Assembly: GCA_903813345.2 (NCBI GenBank)
Contig: CAIIXF020000003.1
Coordinates: forward strand, 5,543,815-5,607,814
Length of the DNA stretch: 64,000 nucleotides
Direction: 5' to 3'
Source of the DNA: Owenia fusiformis
Lineage: Eukaryota; Annelida; Polychaeta; Sabellida; Oweniidae
The notes below the pieces were generated by a model. That model did not search any database. It was not told where the DNA came from and was given only the letters and a program-made list of their open reading frames with translations. This document shows positions 11,690 to 26,600 of this stretch, piece after piece. Numbering within the stretch: the stretch's first letter is position 1; each line of letters starts with the position of its first letter. Position numbers and translations under genes: made by a program.

Positions 11690-14600
11690 CTAAAGAAAAA
11701 AATCACATGTAAAAGATGTGCAGAGATCAGTGGTACATATCAACATTACATTTAAGGCATGTAAGGTGTGTTAAATGAGAAGTGCTTCAAAGTACATTTC
11801 CATAAAAGTAGGAGTGTTTTGCAATGTCATGAGTCTTGATTCTATTGAGAAACCTTTCCCCCTGGTTTCAGTTATAGTGTAAAAATAACATTACATTTAT
11901 ATGATTGCAAAGGAATCCCGAAAGTTATATCAATGATATAAATCATAGAGGCAAATTAATGCACCATTTCCATGATTTTGTGAGAATTATGTATTCAAAA
12001 TAATCATAACTCCACAAAGCAAAAAGAAAACAATTTTTGAATGTTTTACATGCTAATATCATATTCTCAAACCTCTCATTTTCAATGAGATCCTTATTTT
12101 TAGGTGTCTTCAGGCCAGGACTGAGGGCAAACACAGGGATGTTCTCAAAATGTTCACTAGGGATCTGCATCTGAAAAATAAAAGCCTCAAAATAGAATTA
12201 AATGTCAAAAATGATATGATCAAAATAATGACACAATATGACTTATATGAAATATAAATATTTATGTGTTTTGGAGTTGGCTCAGATCACTAGATATTCA
12301 TACAGTTAAATCTATCTCGTAAGTGATGTATAGATGGCACAAGTGCATAGGTGAGTTAATTTACGAAGATCATGTGATAAGGATGAAATGTCACGTGACT
12401 ACATTAGGCGGGAATCAGTTTGTGAACTCATAACCTGGAAAGCCCACCAGCCTCCCCAGCACCAACCATAGTAATGAACAGGTTAATGTACTGCAATTAA
12501 AGTAAGTAAAAACATATATCAAATATATTGTGTTTTTACTACGCAAACCTTTACTACTTACACTAATATTGCCACTATGTGCTAACATCCACCATTGAAT
12601 CTATCTATGGCCAACTTCCCGGGAATTTCTTGAGCATATTACACTGTGCACCCCCGCACACATGCCCGGAGATTCCTCAATTATTCCGCCATTTTCCTTC
12701 TGTAAAGTCGGAAATTTTAGAATCGCAATAAATTTACAAATAACTTGTGACTATGGACACGGAACTAGGAAGTTAGTTGTTCTACAGGTTCATCAGTTAC
12801 AAATGAAAGTAAGAGGACGAGGAAAATAGATCATATGGAACTATAAGACATGTAAGACAAGTTTTCAAGGTTTTTTCTTTGGGTTGTTAGTCCACAAAGA
12901 AAACATCTGATATAAAAATGTCGAAGATCTTACCTCGTTCGTTTTTTCTTTGCTTGCTCCATATAGGGTCTTCAGTCCCGACATGAGATTATAGTAAGCA
13001 TATGGAAAAGGTCTCTAGTGTCAATTGACCTTTTCCAGACAATTTGTCATATATAAATGACAATTTCACAGGGGTCATTAGACCAACAGAAGACATCATG
13101 TACAGAGAACGTAATATTACATGTTCTTCTCTGTGTTATGTTACATGAGAGGTTTTCAATCCAGATAAGAAAGTAAGGAAGCCCGAAGAAGGTAGACACT
13201 GTGTTTATGCCTACAGTACCCTGCCTTACATTGAGGTCTTTCTTTTGGTTGTCAGTCCATAAAGAAAACATTAACTGTTCAAGTTTACATAGCTCTCAAT
13301 TCTTCGTCTCTGTATTTATCACATAAACGTGTTCAGTTCCAGATGAATATGAGAAATTTGAAAAATATCTACATCTACATCTGAAGATGGCTTCTTTACT
13401 GCTGAGGTGTTTTTGGTTGTTAGTCCACAATAAAAACACATATGTGTTCAGGAGAACGCAGACGAAATGGCTTCTTTACTGCTCATGTGTTTTTTGGTTG
13501 TAAGTCCACAATGAAAACACATACGTGTTCATTAGAACGCAGTTATCATCTCTTTTCTTTATGCATAGTTTATAAAAGGACTCCAGTCCCGATATGAATT
13601 ATGTAAACATGAAGAAATAAATACACCAGTAAATTTGTCTTTCGGGATTTGACATGTGTCGAGCATAGACTGTATGATCCTAAGATGAAGAAGATATTTC
13701 TTCATCTTACAGTAGCGTGATCACGATGATGTTCAGATGAAGACACTTGGTTCACATACATTTAAATGTATTTAGAAAATAACATTGTATGTTGTAAAAC
13801 CTGGTGTAGTATGCATACATAGAACACGTATGCTGACCACAGAATAATTAGTTTATTTAGTCCATTTAGTTTTTATACTAGTTATGCGCAGCAGGATAAG
13901 TTTGTCACTTATGCATTTGGTACAGTTATTTCTGGACTGAGTTGTTTGTCTACTGTTCAGAAAAAGGATAGGCTAAAGATTAACAAAAGTAACTGTAAGG
14001 TTTACAGTAGGCCTACTGTGAAGTCGTCATCTTCTTCACAGAAAAGACCAATATAGCTTTTTAGCCTACTCATCTTCCACGTAGATCTTTTCGAATCAGA
14101 GACCTATAAGTTATTGTCTCTGATTGAGCGTTCCTGTTTTCTCCAAGTAATTGTAGATGTTGCTATTACTATATGCTGAAGAAAACGATTCATGGATGAT
14201 CACAATCATCCTGTTATTGGTTGATTCCGTCTCTTCAACAGAGAAGTAGAAGGTGACTTAGATTGTTTTAGTTTTGAGTCACTAGACTATTCTTCTAGCT
14301 ATATTAGCCAACAACTGAACAACACAAGTAATTATTCATATAAGAAGTGTTGTATGCGTTGACAAATGACAATGTCATGAACTTGTCATTTCTGAGTTTC
14401 AGACTGAAATCTTTATATTCTCAAGAATCATTTCTGAATACTCCTATTTAGACTCTATTCCTGGAATATTAACGTTCAGAGTTGAGTTGGCGGAAGTATC
14501 TTTGACATAGGTTACTTTCGCCAGATGCTTCTCATAAAGCATTCAACTCAGTGTTAATTGTTTGAGGAATTAAGATTACAGTCGAGGTTTTTTGAAAACT

Positions 14601-17600
14601 TAAACATTTGGCGGCTTTCAGTTTGCCAGTTAAAGTAAGGTTATGTCTAAAACATCACCTCAGTAAAGGTTTTGTTTCCTTTATTTTTCTTAGCCTTGAC
14701 AGCTTTTGAAGTCAAAAGTTGATTATTGAAGTCTAAGATGACTTTTCAGATCTCTTGGTAAGTCAGTTCAAGAGACTGTAAATCAAATTCTGTGTTTTTC
14801 ACTACAACCTTGGGTGTTATTCCAAAGGTTTTATTTTGTGACGAGGGGAAGTAGTTATACTTACTTATAACAAGTCCCTATATCTGTATATACAGACCAT
14901 TGGCCTGTTTGCTACCACATCACACACAGAATGAATATTTGTTTATTTTGACCTTGTTCAGGTTGCTCAGTTTTTAAACACGGTTTAAGTTTAATCACTG
15001 TTTTGAAGAGTGTTTTACTGAGCCAGCCTCAGTCATGACAGTATCATCTTCAACAGGTTCACAGTCGTGCCGTGCTTCTGTGTAAACATTTGTGTCTTAA
15101 ATAGCCACACATTTACTTTAAATCAGTGTATCATCAGTGTTCAGTTCAATCACTAATTGAGAGATCTTACATGTTGATTAGAGGTTTATGTTTTTTCACC
15201 ATGGAATCACTTGTTACCATGTTTCCTTGGTGGTAGAACCTCAATACATCATTTAGTGGTACTGAAGTACTATATACTCAAGAGCTAGTGTACTCTTTGT
15301 TATAGACATGGTTTCGTTTGTCTTGACATGAGCTCTTCCAAACAAGAGATTCAGACTTACCTTTTTACGCATTGGTCAATTAATATTAACAGTGGCAATT
15401 TTTCACACATATGCCAAAAATTGTCGTGATCAAATTGTGACCAAGTTATTTTTGTAACAGTCTCATGATTTTAAGAATCACAGACATTTTCTGCTGACTG
15501 TTATACATATGTTCTTTAACGGAAATCACAGTCGTTTCCGTGCGGTTTTGGAGATATTTCTATACGAATTATCTTCAACTCCATCTATACTTTATCAAAT
15601 AGTTTCATTTTTGAGACAGTATATTTTTTCAGATGTTGTTTTGAGTAGAACACTGAATTAAGGAATCGTCCTGTCCTGAGACTAGTAATGTCACTACCCC
15701 CTTAATAGGACAAATATACATCTAAGGTTTATGATGTCAAGATTCCAAGTAATTAACAAGGCATTTTGGTGCCCTGTCACAGGAATGTAAATTCTCAGGA
15801 ACCACATAGTCATCGGTTCGATTCCTATTACCGTAGCTACTGTAGTTTAGTGGTGTTTGCCTATTCTATTTGGCAATTGAATAAGGCTTTTAACGTTGCT
15901 TTATTTTCCTCTGTACCATTCATAATTGAGGCAGATGGTGGTCAACCTCTTGAGGTGTTTAACAGAGGATTTCAATGCGAGAATAATTCTCGTTTTATTT
16001 ATACATGTTATATGGGAACGGTTCTTGAACACTTACAAGGTAGATGAAAATTGCCCAAGAACATTTTTGTGTTCAAAGATGCAAACCATAACGTAGTTGT
16101 TAATATCCACGTTGCTTGACAGCTAGACTATCCTTCAAAATCAGGGTTCATTTTCAACAAGAGAAAGTGAAACACCTGTTGATTTTAAGGATGAGAAGCG
16201 TGATGGGTTTTTTAACACCTATATTGCAAGAAAGCAATACTGTGACATCTGACACTACAGTTCAATTGATGTGTAACACTAGTTACTATTAGACATCAAG
16301 ACGTCTCACTTGAATTGTTTGTTGTTCCAGATTCAAAGAATATTGATGTTTAGAACATCAAAGTCTTATTAATGTGAGCTTGCATTTCCATTGCATTCTA
16401 ATGAGTTTATTTACTCATATTTTAGTCATAGTATACATGTTTGTGTATGACTAAACAGCAATATTAGAAGATACATGAAACGTATATCTTCCCTAGCAAC
16501 TTTGTGGATAAATACATTGCAGGTGTTTATCACACTATATATGCTATTAGACTAGAATGCCACTGAATTACATGGTAGTCGTCTTATTTACCTGTAATTG
16601 TTGTAATTGGAACTCTCTAATGATATATTCTATCATGATATCGTACAATTTGTTCTAGTAAATTGTCAGCATATATCAGAGGAGGGTTTTCAGAACCAGT
16701 TCGTAAATGATCTTGTCCTGATAACTTCTTCTAGAGTCGAATGATTCTTTAAGGTTTTGAGTTAGTGTTGTGGTTCAGTTGAACTTATTCACTCTTAACC
16801 ATTATAATCTCTTTCTTGGGTTTGTACCAAGATCTAGGATTGTATTCAGCAGGTATCATCTAGACATGTTTGGATACATGACTATCTTTAATTTACCGAT
16901 TTTTTCAGAACGTGTTCGGTAATATGCACAGTTTTATTGTTGAATTGTAAACAACCAAGCATACTCGACTAATAAGGAGGGTGTACATGGGTTCTTCAAT
17001 GATTGAACATGTGATCCTAATGGCAATGAGTAAATGATGAATCTCTACGTAGTTTATCATTCAGACATAGCTTAGCCTTTAAGGGTTACAATGCTTTGCA
17101 GAAGCACTTATACCAGATGTTTAATATTTAAAGATGTAATTGGGATTTCGGAGTTATCACAATCCCAAGAATATTTAAACAACTGGTGTTCATAGTTCGA
17201 AGATCATAAAGAGTCCAACATATGGTAACCGATGTAGTACTTCGTCTCACCTTTACTCAAAAGAGAGAACGAAAAGTTTGCATTGTTTTGAAGAACCAGA
17301 TACATTTAAGGAACTTCAATATAATTCCTTTAGATCTTTTAATCAAGCAATTATTAGCTGTTATCTATACACGTACAAGGTATACAGAAGTATAGAAGGG
17401 TCGAAAAGTAAAGAAGGGTCGAAAACGTTATGTCAAGGCCAGTAGCTACTTCTTCAATCTTTGTTTCTAGAAGTCGAGTGGAAGATATGTTTAAAGCAGG
17501 CACAATGGGCAGCTTAAATTACTTCCAAGTCATGTATGTAAGTCTAAGACATGTAAGACTATGCTAGAAAATATTCTGACATTTTTCTTAACTTTATGGC

Positions 17601-20600
17601 CAATCAGAATGTCAGAATTTGTACTGTGGTATAAGTTCGTTTTTGACCTTTGGTGGTTGAATTACCCCGCCATAGATAGACGTCCGTTTTTTATCATAGT
17701 GGCCATTTGAGTCATATATGAAATAATACTCAGTAGTTTTTTAGCATAGTGAATCTGAATTATTAGTTTTGTTAAGTGTTTAACACAGTTTGAACATTTC
17801 ACCCCAGAACTTGTACTAGGTTATTAAGTTCCTTAGTCCCGAAGGCTTTAGGATGTAAAGTTGGGTTACCTAAAGTTGTAGGGTTGATCAATTTGTAGTT
17901 TGTTGCAAATTTATTCTATTCCCGTGGTCTTTCTGCTGTTTAACCCACCGCCTACTTGGCTGGGATTCAGCACATAGTGGCAATATTAGTGTAAGTAGTA
18001 AAGGTTTGCGTAGTAAAATCTTAAAATTTAAAGTAATTTTAGTTTTTATTAGTAAACCATACTTACCTAATATTGCCACTACAAATATGTCCCTCCCTCC
18101 TCCTCCGCTTACAGCAGAATTTTCATAAATGTTATAGCGGAATAATTGAGGAATCTCCGGGCATGTGTGCGGGGGTGCACAGTGTAATATGCTCAAGAAA
18201 TTCCCGGGAAGTTGGCCATAGATAGATTCAATGGTGGATGTTAGCACATAGTGGCAATATTAGGTAAGTATGGTTTACTAATAAAAACTAAAATTACTTT
18301 AAATTTTAAGATTTTTAATATATATCTTAGTGATTGGGACCCCTTCAGTATAAGAATATAGTATTAAATTGAGATAGATTAACTAATGTTTCTGTAAGAA
18401 TTATGTTGAAATCATGTTAACCCAATAATTGATATAACATATTGGGTTAAAGTAGTGATCAAGCAACTCCAAACTGCACACAACTCAAATAAATATAAAT
18501 AACTTTATTCTTTTTGCGTTCCAAATTGAAAAAAATACTTGCACCCTTTTAATTTTAAAGGCATTCCAATTTCATTTATATAGAAAATACTTGTAAAAAG
18601 TTTCATCTAAACCTCACAAGCTTATTGATAGTACACATGAAAACTTACATGTATACTACACTTAGTGTACTAAATGTATAATAACATTAAAAGATAAATT
18701 TGATATCTATTAGCAAAATGAATAACTGGAGGATAGACAAAGATTGTGACGATATATTCCACTTGTTGATTTCCAACAATTTATTTTTCCTCAGAATCAT
18801 AGGATTTCCTATAAATATTTTGATAATGAAATGTAGGTCAGCTACAAGCCTCTGTAACCCCCTCCTACTTGACAATACATCCTCTCAGTGGGGAGGGCCA
18901 CAAGGTCTCGTAGCTTGACTAAATGAAATGCTAAAGGAATGCAACTGTGACCCCCTCTACTTGACAATACATCCTCTCAGTGGTGAGGGGCCACAAGGTC
19001 TCGTAGCTTGACTAAATGAAATGCTAAAGGAATGCAACTGTGACCCCCCTCCACTTGACAATGCATTATCTCAGTGGGGAGGGGTCACTGCACAAGGTCT
19101 TGTAGCTTGACTAAATAAAATGCTAAAGGACTGCAATAATCAGTGATAAAAATGGGCACAATTTGATTTCACCATTATATTCTTTCACACCTTTTATATT
19201 TACCTGTCTGAGACACTTCTTGCAGACTTTCCTCTTGCAGAACTTGCAGTGTGTCCCCCAGTCTCCCAGTAGAGAGAACTTCACCTTCCTACAGTTGAAG
19301 CACACCTACAATCAGACAGAGAACAGTCAAATAAGCAAAGTGCACCCTTAAACCATACATGATTTCACATGTTTACCTTTAATGGGAAGGTTAACTGGAA
19401 GTAGGAATATTACATTTGATTACAGAAATGGACACTTGGCATCTGTCAATATATCTTGAAATCAAAAATGGTCAAATGGAAGGGGGTTTCAATTTTGATT
19501 ACAGAGTCCTGAGAGCAAAAAAATTGCAATTGCAAATGGCATTACCTTTCCTCTTGCCACAGACTCATATAGGCCTGGTACTGTGAGCAGTGTCTCCAGC
19601 TCTGCCTTGGTAAGAACATTGCGAATGTGCATCACTTCCTCTACTGTCAGTGATAGACATTCTAGTGGATTCTGGAGGCTCTTCTACAAAGCAGAGACAC
19701 TTCATTCTAAAGACATCTTAAAAGCATGGGTAAAAATTAAAAAAATATTGATATTTTGTGCATGAAAGTTTTGTTTTTAAGTTTATATCTCATATTCATA
19801 GGATTCCATTTTAAAATTGGCACAGGGTCTTGATTCAATATTTAATACATTTTCCTTTCCTTTCATGAAAAACCTTAAAGGATAGAAAAATATGCTTTAT
19901 TTCCAAACTAATTTAAATTTTACAAGCAAACTTTTTCATATCCATGTACAGATCATATATGCCTCCATACTTTTCTATTAAAACTAAATATATCTATTTC
20001 AGAGCATGTTCTCAGAAAAGTTGATAATTGATGGTGTTAATCTTAAAAATGCACATGCACACACTTCATGTCATTAAACTAAAATGTAAAAATCAGAAAA
20101 ATATCATAAAAATATGAATGCACAAACCGTAAAATTAGCAATCTGTTTTCTATGTGATTTTGAAGTAGATTTATTAGGAAGAGTCGACTGGCATGCCTTA
20201 GCTTCACCCTTACGCCTTTCAGGAGTCTCCCTTAAGATGGCGCCAGCATTTGCATCTGATCCATCAATTTTATTTCCACTTTGAGTACAAGAAGTCACTG
20301 TTGAATCATCCCTTCCATTGGGGAGAATTGTTTTGTCTTTATGTACATCAGTTAAGTCATCTAAACCATGCTTTAAGGAACTACTTTTATGCAAGTGTGC
20401 TTGAAATGGTGATATAGCCACCATTAATGAGTTCATAGGAGATTCACAAACTGTGATACTATGTCGTCTTTCCAGAGAATGGCGAGATGTATCTAGATCT
20501 GTTAAGGTGAGGTCAATAACTGAAAGTGAAGGCAAACACTACAACTACAAGGTCTAGTTTTACAAAATGCTCTTTGTGCAAGACAATGGCCAGTTCTAGT

Positions 20601-23600
20601 GGAATAAAAATAACATACTCCTTGGCCAAATACAAGTCCCACCTTAATACAGTGGGGGCTTAGTATAAAACAAGTGAAGCTGTAATTTCAGACATAAATA
20701 TGCATTGACAACTGTGTTAGTAAATTCTAACTGATAAACCATGCTAGGGGGAAGGGGTCAATTTGATACCTTGATTTTTCTAGGAGATTCACAGACTGTT
20801 ATACTGTGACGACGTTTTGGATGGCGTTTAGACTTTTGAGTAGAAAGATCTCTAAATACTGAAAACAATTAAGTCCATTTGTCAATTTGATTTGACATTT
20901 GTTCCCTCAGTACCTCAGTACTACATGCTGTTTAAAATACATGCTTATGTAATGTCAAGTGTCTCCTTCAGGAGTCATACTTTTCCACTTCATTTTTCTA
21001 CATTTTTTTTTAAATGCTAATAATTTTAATGAGAATAATATTCAACCTAAAAGATGATTCAGATTTTCTGCTACTCTTTAACTTCCTTGATTATGGTTTA
21101 AGATTATTAGAAAAGAAAAGCTCATAGTAAATTTCATACCTTTCTGTTGCCATGGTGACTGTGGGTCTCCATCTGGGGGTGTGAAGGGTGAGAAATCACA
21201 AGGGGTCACCTTGAACCTCTCATCCTCAGGGGTGGGTGAAGGGGAGAGCACAAAACTGTCATCATAATCGTCATCATCGTCATCATCATCATCAACATCT
21301 TCCTATAAAGTCAAACATTGAAGGCATAATGGGAAACACTTTTTCCAGATTAATAAATGCTTAAAATATTTATTTCAGTAACACATGTCCCAACATCTGT
21401 GTTGAAAAATGGATGAATCAAAACAGAGTCATGGTCTAGTCATAGTTTCCAGAGTCAATATTTACAATAGAACAAAATTTACCAAATCTTAGTCCTATAG
21501 TCAGATAGTCAAACTCAAGAATGGCTTAAAATTGAAGCATCCTCCAATTTATTTAATAGCCTTATTGGTGATGCTTTATTGGGGATGAGTGTCAGACTGC
21601 ATTGTATTCTAGACAGCACTTACATCAAAGCTGTTTGAAAGCAACAGGGTCAGGTCAGGTTTAATAAGCTTGCGTGTTGGCTGAGGAGTCTCATCCCCCT
21701 CACAAAGCTTGGTACGTGAAGTCTCAACTAGAAACCAAAAATGAAATAAATTGATAAAACATACATGTACACTGAAATCTCACATTTCTTGATTCATTTC
21801 GTTCTTGTACTATAACATTATCAACACTTATAAAACTAGAATACAACAACTCCAAAGAGTAGCAAATCCAAACAAACAAAATATTCCTAATTCTGAGTTA
21901 TTTCATGAATCTGAAATGTGTCACAATATGATATTTACAATCAACGCTTAAATATTCTCAATTTGCACACAAAATTTTGGGAAGGAAAATCAAAATTGCC
22001 ACATTAAAGGTTAGCCAGTAAGGCCAGAAATGAATAATCAGTTATAGATTTTCATACAAATAGCTGGTTTGCCTGGCTGGAAACATGTAGACAAGAATAT
22101 TTCTTTTGAAAACTGTTCCTTGTAGAGAGGTTTTCTTCCAGTGAGGTGTTCCCTTGAAGTCGTTTTACTGTATGTATCATAATAATTGATATCATTAGTA
22201 TGGGACATTTAAGCTTTTGTACATCTACAGAACAAAAGATTGAGAAAATAACTTATACCTTACCTATTTTTCCTGGAATGGGCCTCAGTTGATGCTCTTT
22301 CCTAATAGCATTCATCAACTGCTCTCTGATGTTCAAAACTTGTTCTGGGGGAGGCTTCAACTTTCTGTCAGAAACCTGAAAAATACAAAATCAAGGCATT
22401 GGGTTCTAGTTTTTGTTGAATGACTAATTTTAATATGAAGTATCCATTTTTCAATCTATTACATTAATATGAATCCTCCTGAGCACCATTGTAGTGTGAA
22501 ACCTGTACTGAATTTGATCCATCAAAGGATTCAATTAAGGTGGCCATTTTGGAGTTCCAAATACACATCACAAATATCAGAATATATGATTCAAATTATT
22601 ATATCTATTTCAAACTTACATCTGTCTAGAACAAATGACAAATACTTTAAATCACTTGCAATTGACTTTTCTCTTCAAAGACACTTACTAGTACATTCCC
22701 ATAACTTTTAAAATGTAGCAAGTTCTTGATGTGACTGTGGATTTAGAACTGAGAGCGCAATTCATAATGTTCTTGAATGCCCTCTCAAAAAACAAACAAA
22801 TTGCCAGCCTCCAAAAATAAGGTTACATTAACATTTTTAACAGCCTCAACTACAGAGTTGATTCAAAGTTTCATTTCTTTTACATGGAGTCTTCATAGAT
22901 GTGTTTATACAACAAATGTTAAATTCTCAGAAGCAACCACTAAGTAGTTCATAAACAAATCAAAGGAAACTGCACCCTAACATAGCCATGAAATACAGAA
23001 ACACACTCCACCTATTTAACATGACAGTACCTCACCATGAAATACAGAAACACACTCCACCTATTTAACATAACAGTACCTCACCATGAAATACAGAAAT
23101 ACACTCCACCTATTTAACATGACAGTACCTCACCATGAAATACAGAAACACACTCCACCTATTTAACATGACAGTACCTCACCATGAAATACAGAAACAC
23201 ACTCCACCTATTTAACATGACAGTACCTCACCATGAAATACACTCCACCTATTTTACATGACAGTACCTCACCATGAAATACAGAAACACACTCCACCTA
23301 TTTAACATGACAGTACCTCACCATGATATACAGAAATACACTCCATCTATTCAACATGACAGTACCTCACCATGAAATACAGAAATACACTCCACCTATT
23401 TAACATGACAGTACCTCACCATGAAATACAGAAACACAATCCACCTATTTAACATGATAGTACCTCACCATGAAATACAGAAACACACTCCACCTATTTA
23501 ACATGACAGTACCTCACCATGATATACAGAAATACACTCCACCTATTTAACATGACAGTACCTCACCATGAAATACAGAAACACACTCCACTTATTTAAC

Positions 23601-26600
23601 ATGACAGAACCTCACCATGAAATACAGAAATACACCCCACCTATTTAACATGACAGTACCTCACCATGAAATACAGAAACACACTCCACCTATTTAACAT
23701 GACAGTACCTCACCATGATATACAGAAACACACTCCACCTATTTAACATGACAGTACCTCACCATGATATACAAATATACACTCCATCTATTTAACATGA
23801 CAGTACCTCACCATGAAATACAGAAACACACTCCATCTATTTAACATGACAGTACCTCACCATGAAATACAGAAATACACTCCACCTATTTAACATGACA
23901 GTACCTCACCATGAAATACAGAAATACACTCCACCTATTTAACATGACAGTACCTCACCATGAAATACAGAAACACACTCCACCTATTTAACATAACAGT
24001 ACCTCACCATGAAATACAGAAATACACTCCACCTATTTAACATAACAGTACCTCACCATGAAATACAGAAATACACTCCACCTATTTAACATGACAGTAC
24101 CTCACCATGAAATACAGAAACACACTCCACCTATTTAACATGACAGTACCTCACCATGAAATACAGAAACACACTCCACCTATATTACATGACAGTACCT
24201 CACCATGATATACAGAAACACACTCCACCTATTTAACATGACAGTACCTCACCATGAAATACAGAAACACACTCCACCTATTTAACATGACAGTACCTCA
24301 CCATGAAATACAGAAACACACTCCACCTATATAACATGACAGTACCTCACCATGATATACAGAAACACACTCCACCTATTTAACATGACAGTACCTCACC
24401 ATGATATACAGAAACACACTCCACCTATTTAACATGACAGTACCTCACCATGAAATACAGAAACACACTCCACCTATTTAACATGACAGTACCTCACCAT
24501 GAAATACAGAAACACACTCCACCTATATAACATGACAGTACCTCACCATGAAATACAGAAACACACTCCACCTATTTAACATGACAGTACCTCGATCACC
24601 ATGAAATACAGAAACACACTCCACCTATTTAACATGACAGTACCTCACCATGAAATACAGAAACACACTCCACCTATTTAACATGACAGTACCTCACCAT
24701 GAAATACAGAAACACACTCCACCTATTTAACATGACAGTACCTCACCATGATATACAGAAACACACTCCACCTATTTAACATGACAGTACCTCACCATGA
24801 TATACAAATATACACTCCATCTATTTAACATGACAGTACCTCACCATGAAATACAGAAACACACTCCATCTATTTAACATGACAGTACCTCACCATGAAA
24901 TACAGAAATACACTCCACCTATTTAACATGACAGTACCTCACCATGAAATACAGAAACACACTCCACCTATTTAACATGACAGTACCTCACCATGAAATA
25001 CAGAAATACACTCCACCTATTTAACATGACAGTACCTCACCATGAAATACAGAAATACACTCCACTTATTTAACATGACAGTACCTCACCATGAAATACA
25101 GAAACACACTCCACCTATTTAACATGACAGTACCTCACCATGAAATACAGAAATACACTCCACCTATTTAACATGACAGTACCTCACCATGAAATACAGA
25201 AACACACTCCACCTATTTAACATAACAGTACCTCACCATGAAATACAGAAATACACTCCACCTATTTAACATAACAGTACCTCACCATGAAATACAGAAA
25301 TACACTCCACCTATTTAACATGACAGTACCTCACCATGAAATACAGAAACACACTCCACCTATTTAACATGACAGTACCTCACCATGAAATACAGAAACA
25401 CACTCCACCTATATTACATGACAGTACCTCACCATGATATACAGAAACACACTCCACCTATTTAACATGACAGTACCTCACCATGAAATACAGAAACACA
25501 CTCCACCTATTTAACATGACAGTACCTCACCATGAAATACAGAAACACACTCCACCTATATAACATGACAGTACCTCACCATGATATACAGAAACACACT
25601 CCACCTATTTAACATGACAGTACCTCACCATGATATACAGAAACACACTCCACCTATTTAACATGACAGTACCTCACCATGAAATACAGAAACACACTCC
25701 ACCTATTTAACATGACAGTACCTCACCATGAAATACAGAAACACACTCCACCTATATAACATGACAGTACCTCACCATGAAATACAGAAACACACTCCAC
25801 CTATTTAACATGACAGTACCTCGATCACCATGAAATACAGAAACACACTCCACCTATTTAACATGACAGTACCTCACCATGAAATACAGAAATACACTCC
25901 ACCTATTTAACATAACAGTACCTCACCATGAAATACAGAAATACACTCCACCTATTTAACATGACAGTACCTCACCATGAAATACAGAAACACACTCCAC
26001 CTATTTAACATGACAGTACCTCACCATGAAATACAGAAACACACTCCACCTATTTAACATGACAGTACCTCACCATGAAATACAGAAACACACTCCACCT
26101 ATTTAACATGACAGTACCTCACCATGAAATACAGAAACACACTCCACCTATATAACATGACAGTACCTCACCATGATATACAGAAACACACTCCACCTAT
26201 TTAACATGACAGTACCTCACCATGAAATACAGAAACACACTCCACCTATTTAACATGACAGTACCTCACCATGAAATACAGAAACACACTCCACCTATTT
26301 AACATAACAGTACCTCACCATGAAATACAGAAACACACTCCACCTATTTAACATGACAGTACCTCACCATGAAATACAGAAACACACTCCACCTATATTA
26401 CATGACAGTACCTCACCATGATATACAGAAACACACTCCACCTATTTAACATGACAGTACCTCACCATGAAATACAGAAACACACTCCACCTATTTAACA
26501 TGACAGTACCTCACCATGAAATACAGAAACACACTCCACCTATATAACATGACAGTACCTCACCATGAAATACAGAAACACACTCCACCTATTTAACATG

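Noticed and set aside
15766-16047. 93-codon plus-strand frame within the hairpin array
   Set aside because: It is interrupted by hairpin stems on both sides, has no recognisable motif and lies in an intron of the opposite strand.
18700-18918. Overlapping frames on both strands near 18.7-18.9 kb
   Set aside because: They overlap the 93-bp tandem repeat and show no coding signature.
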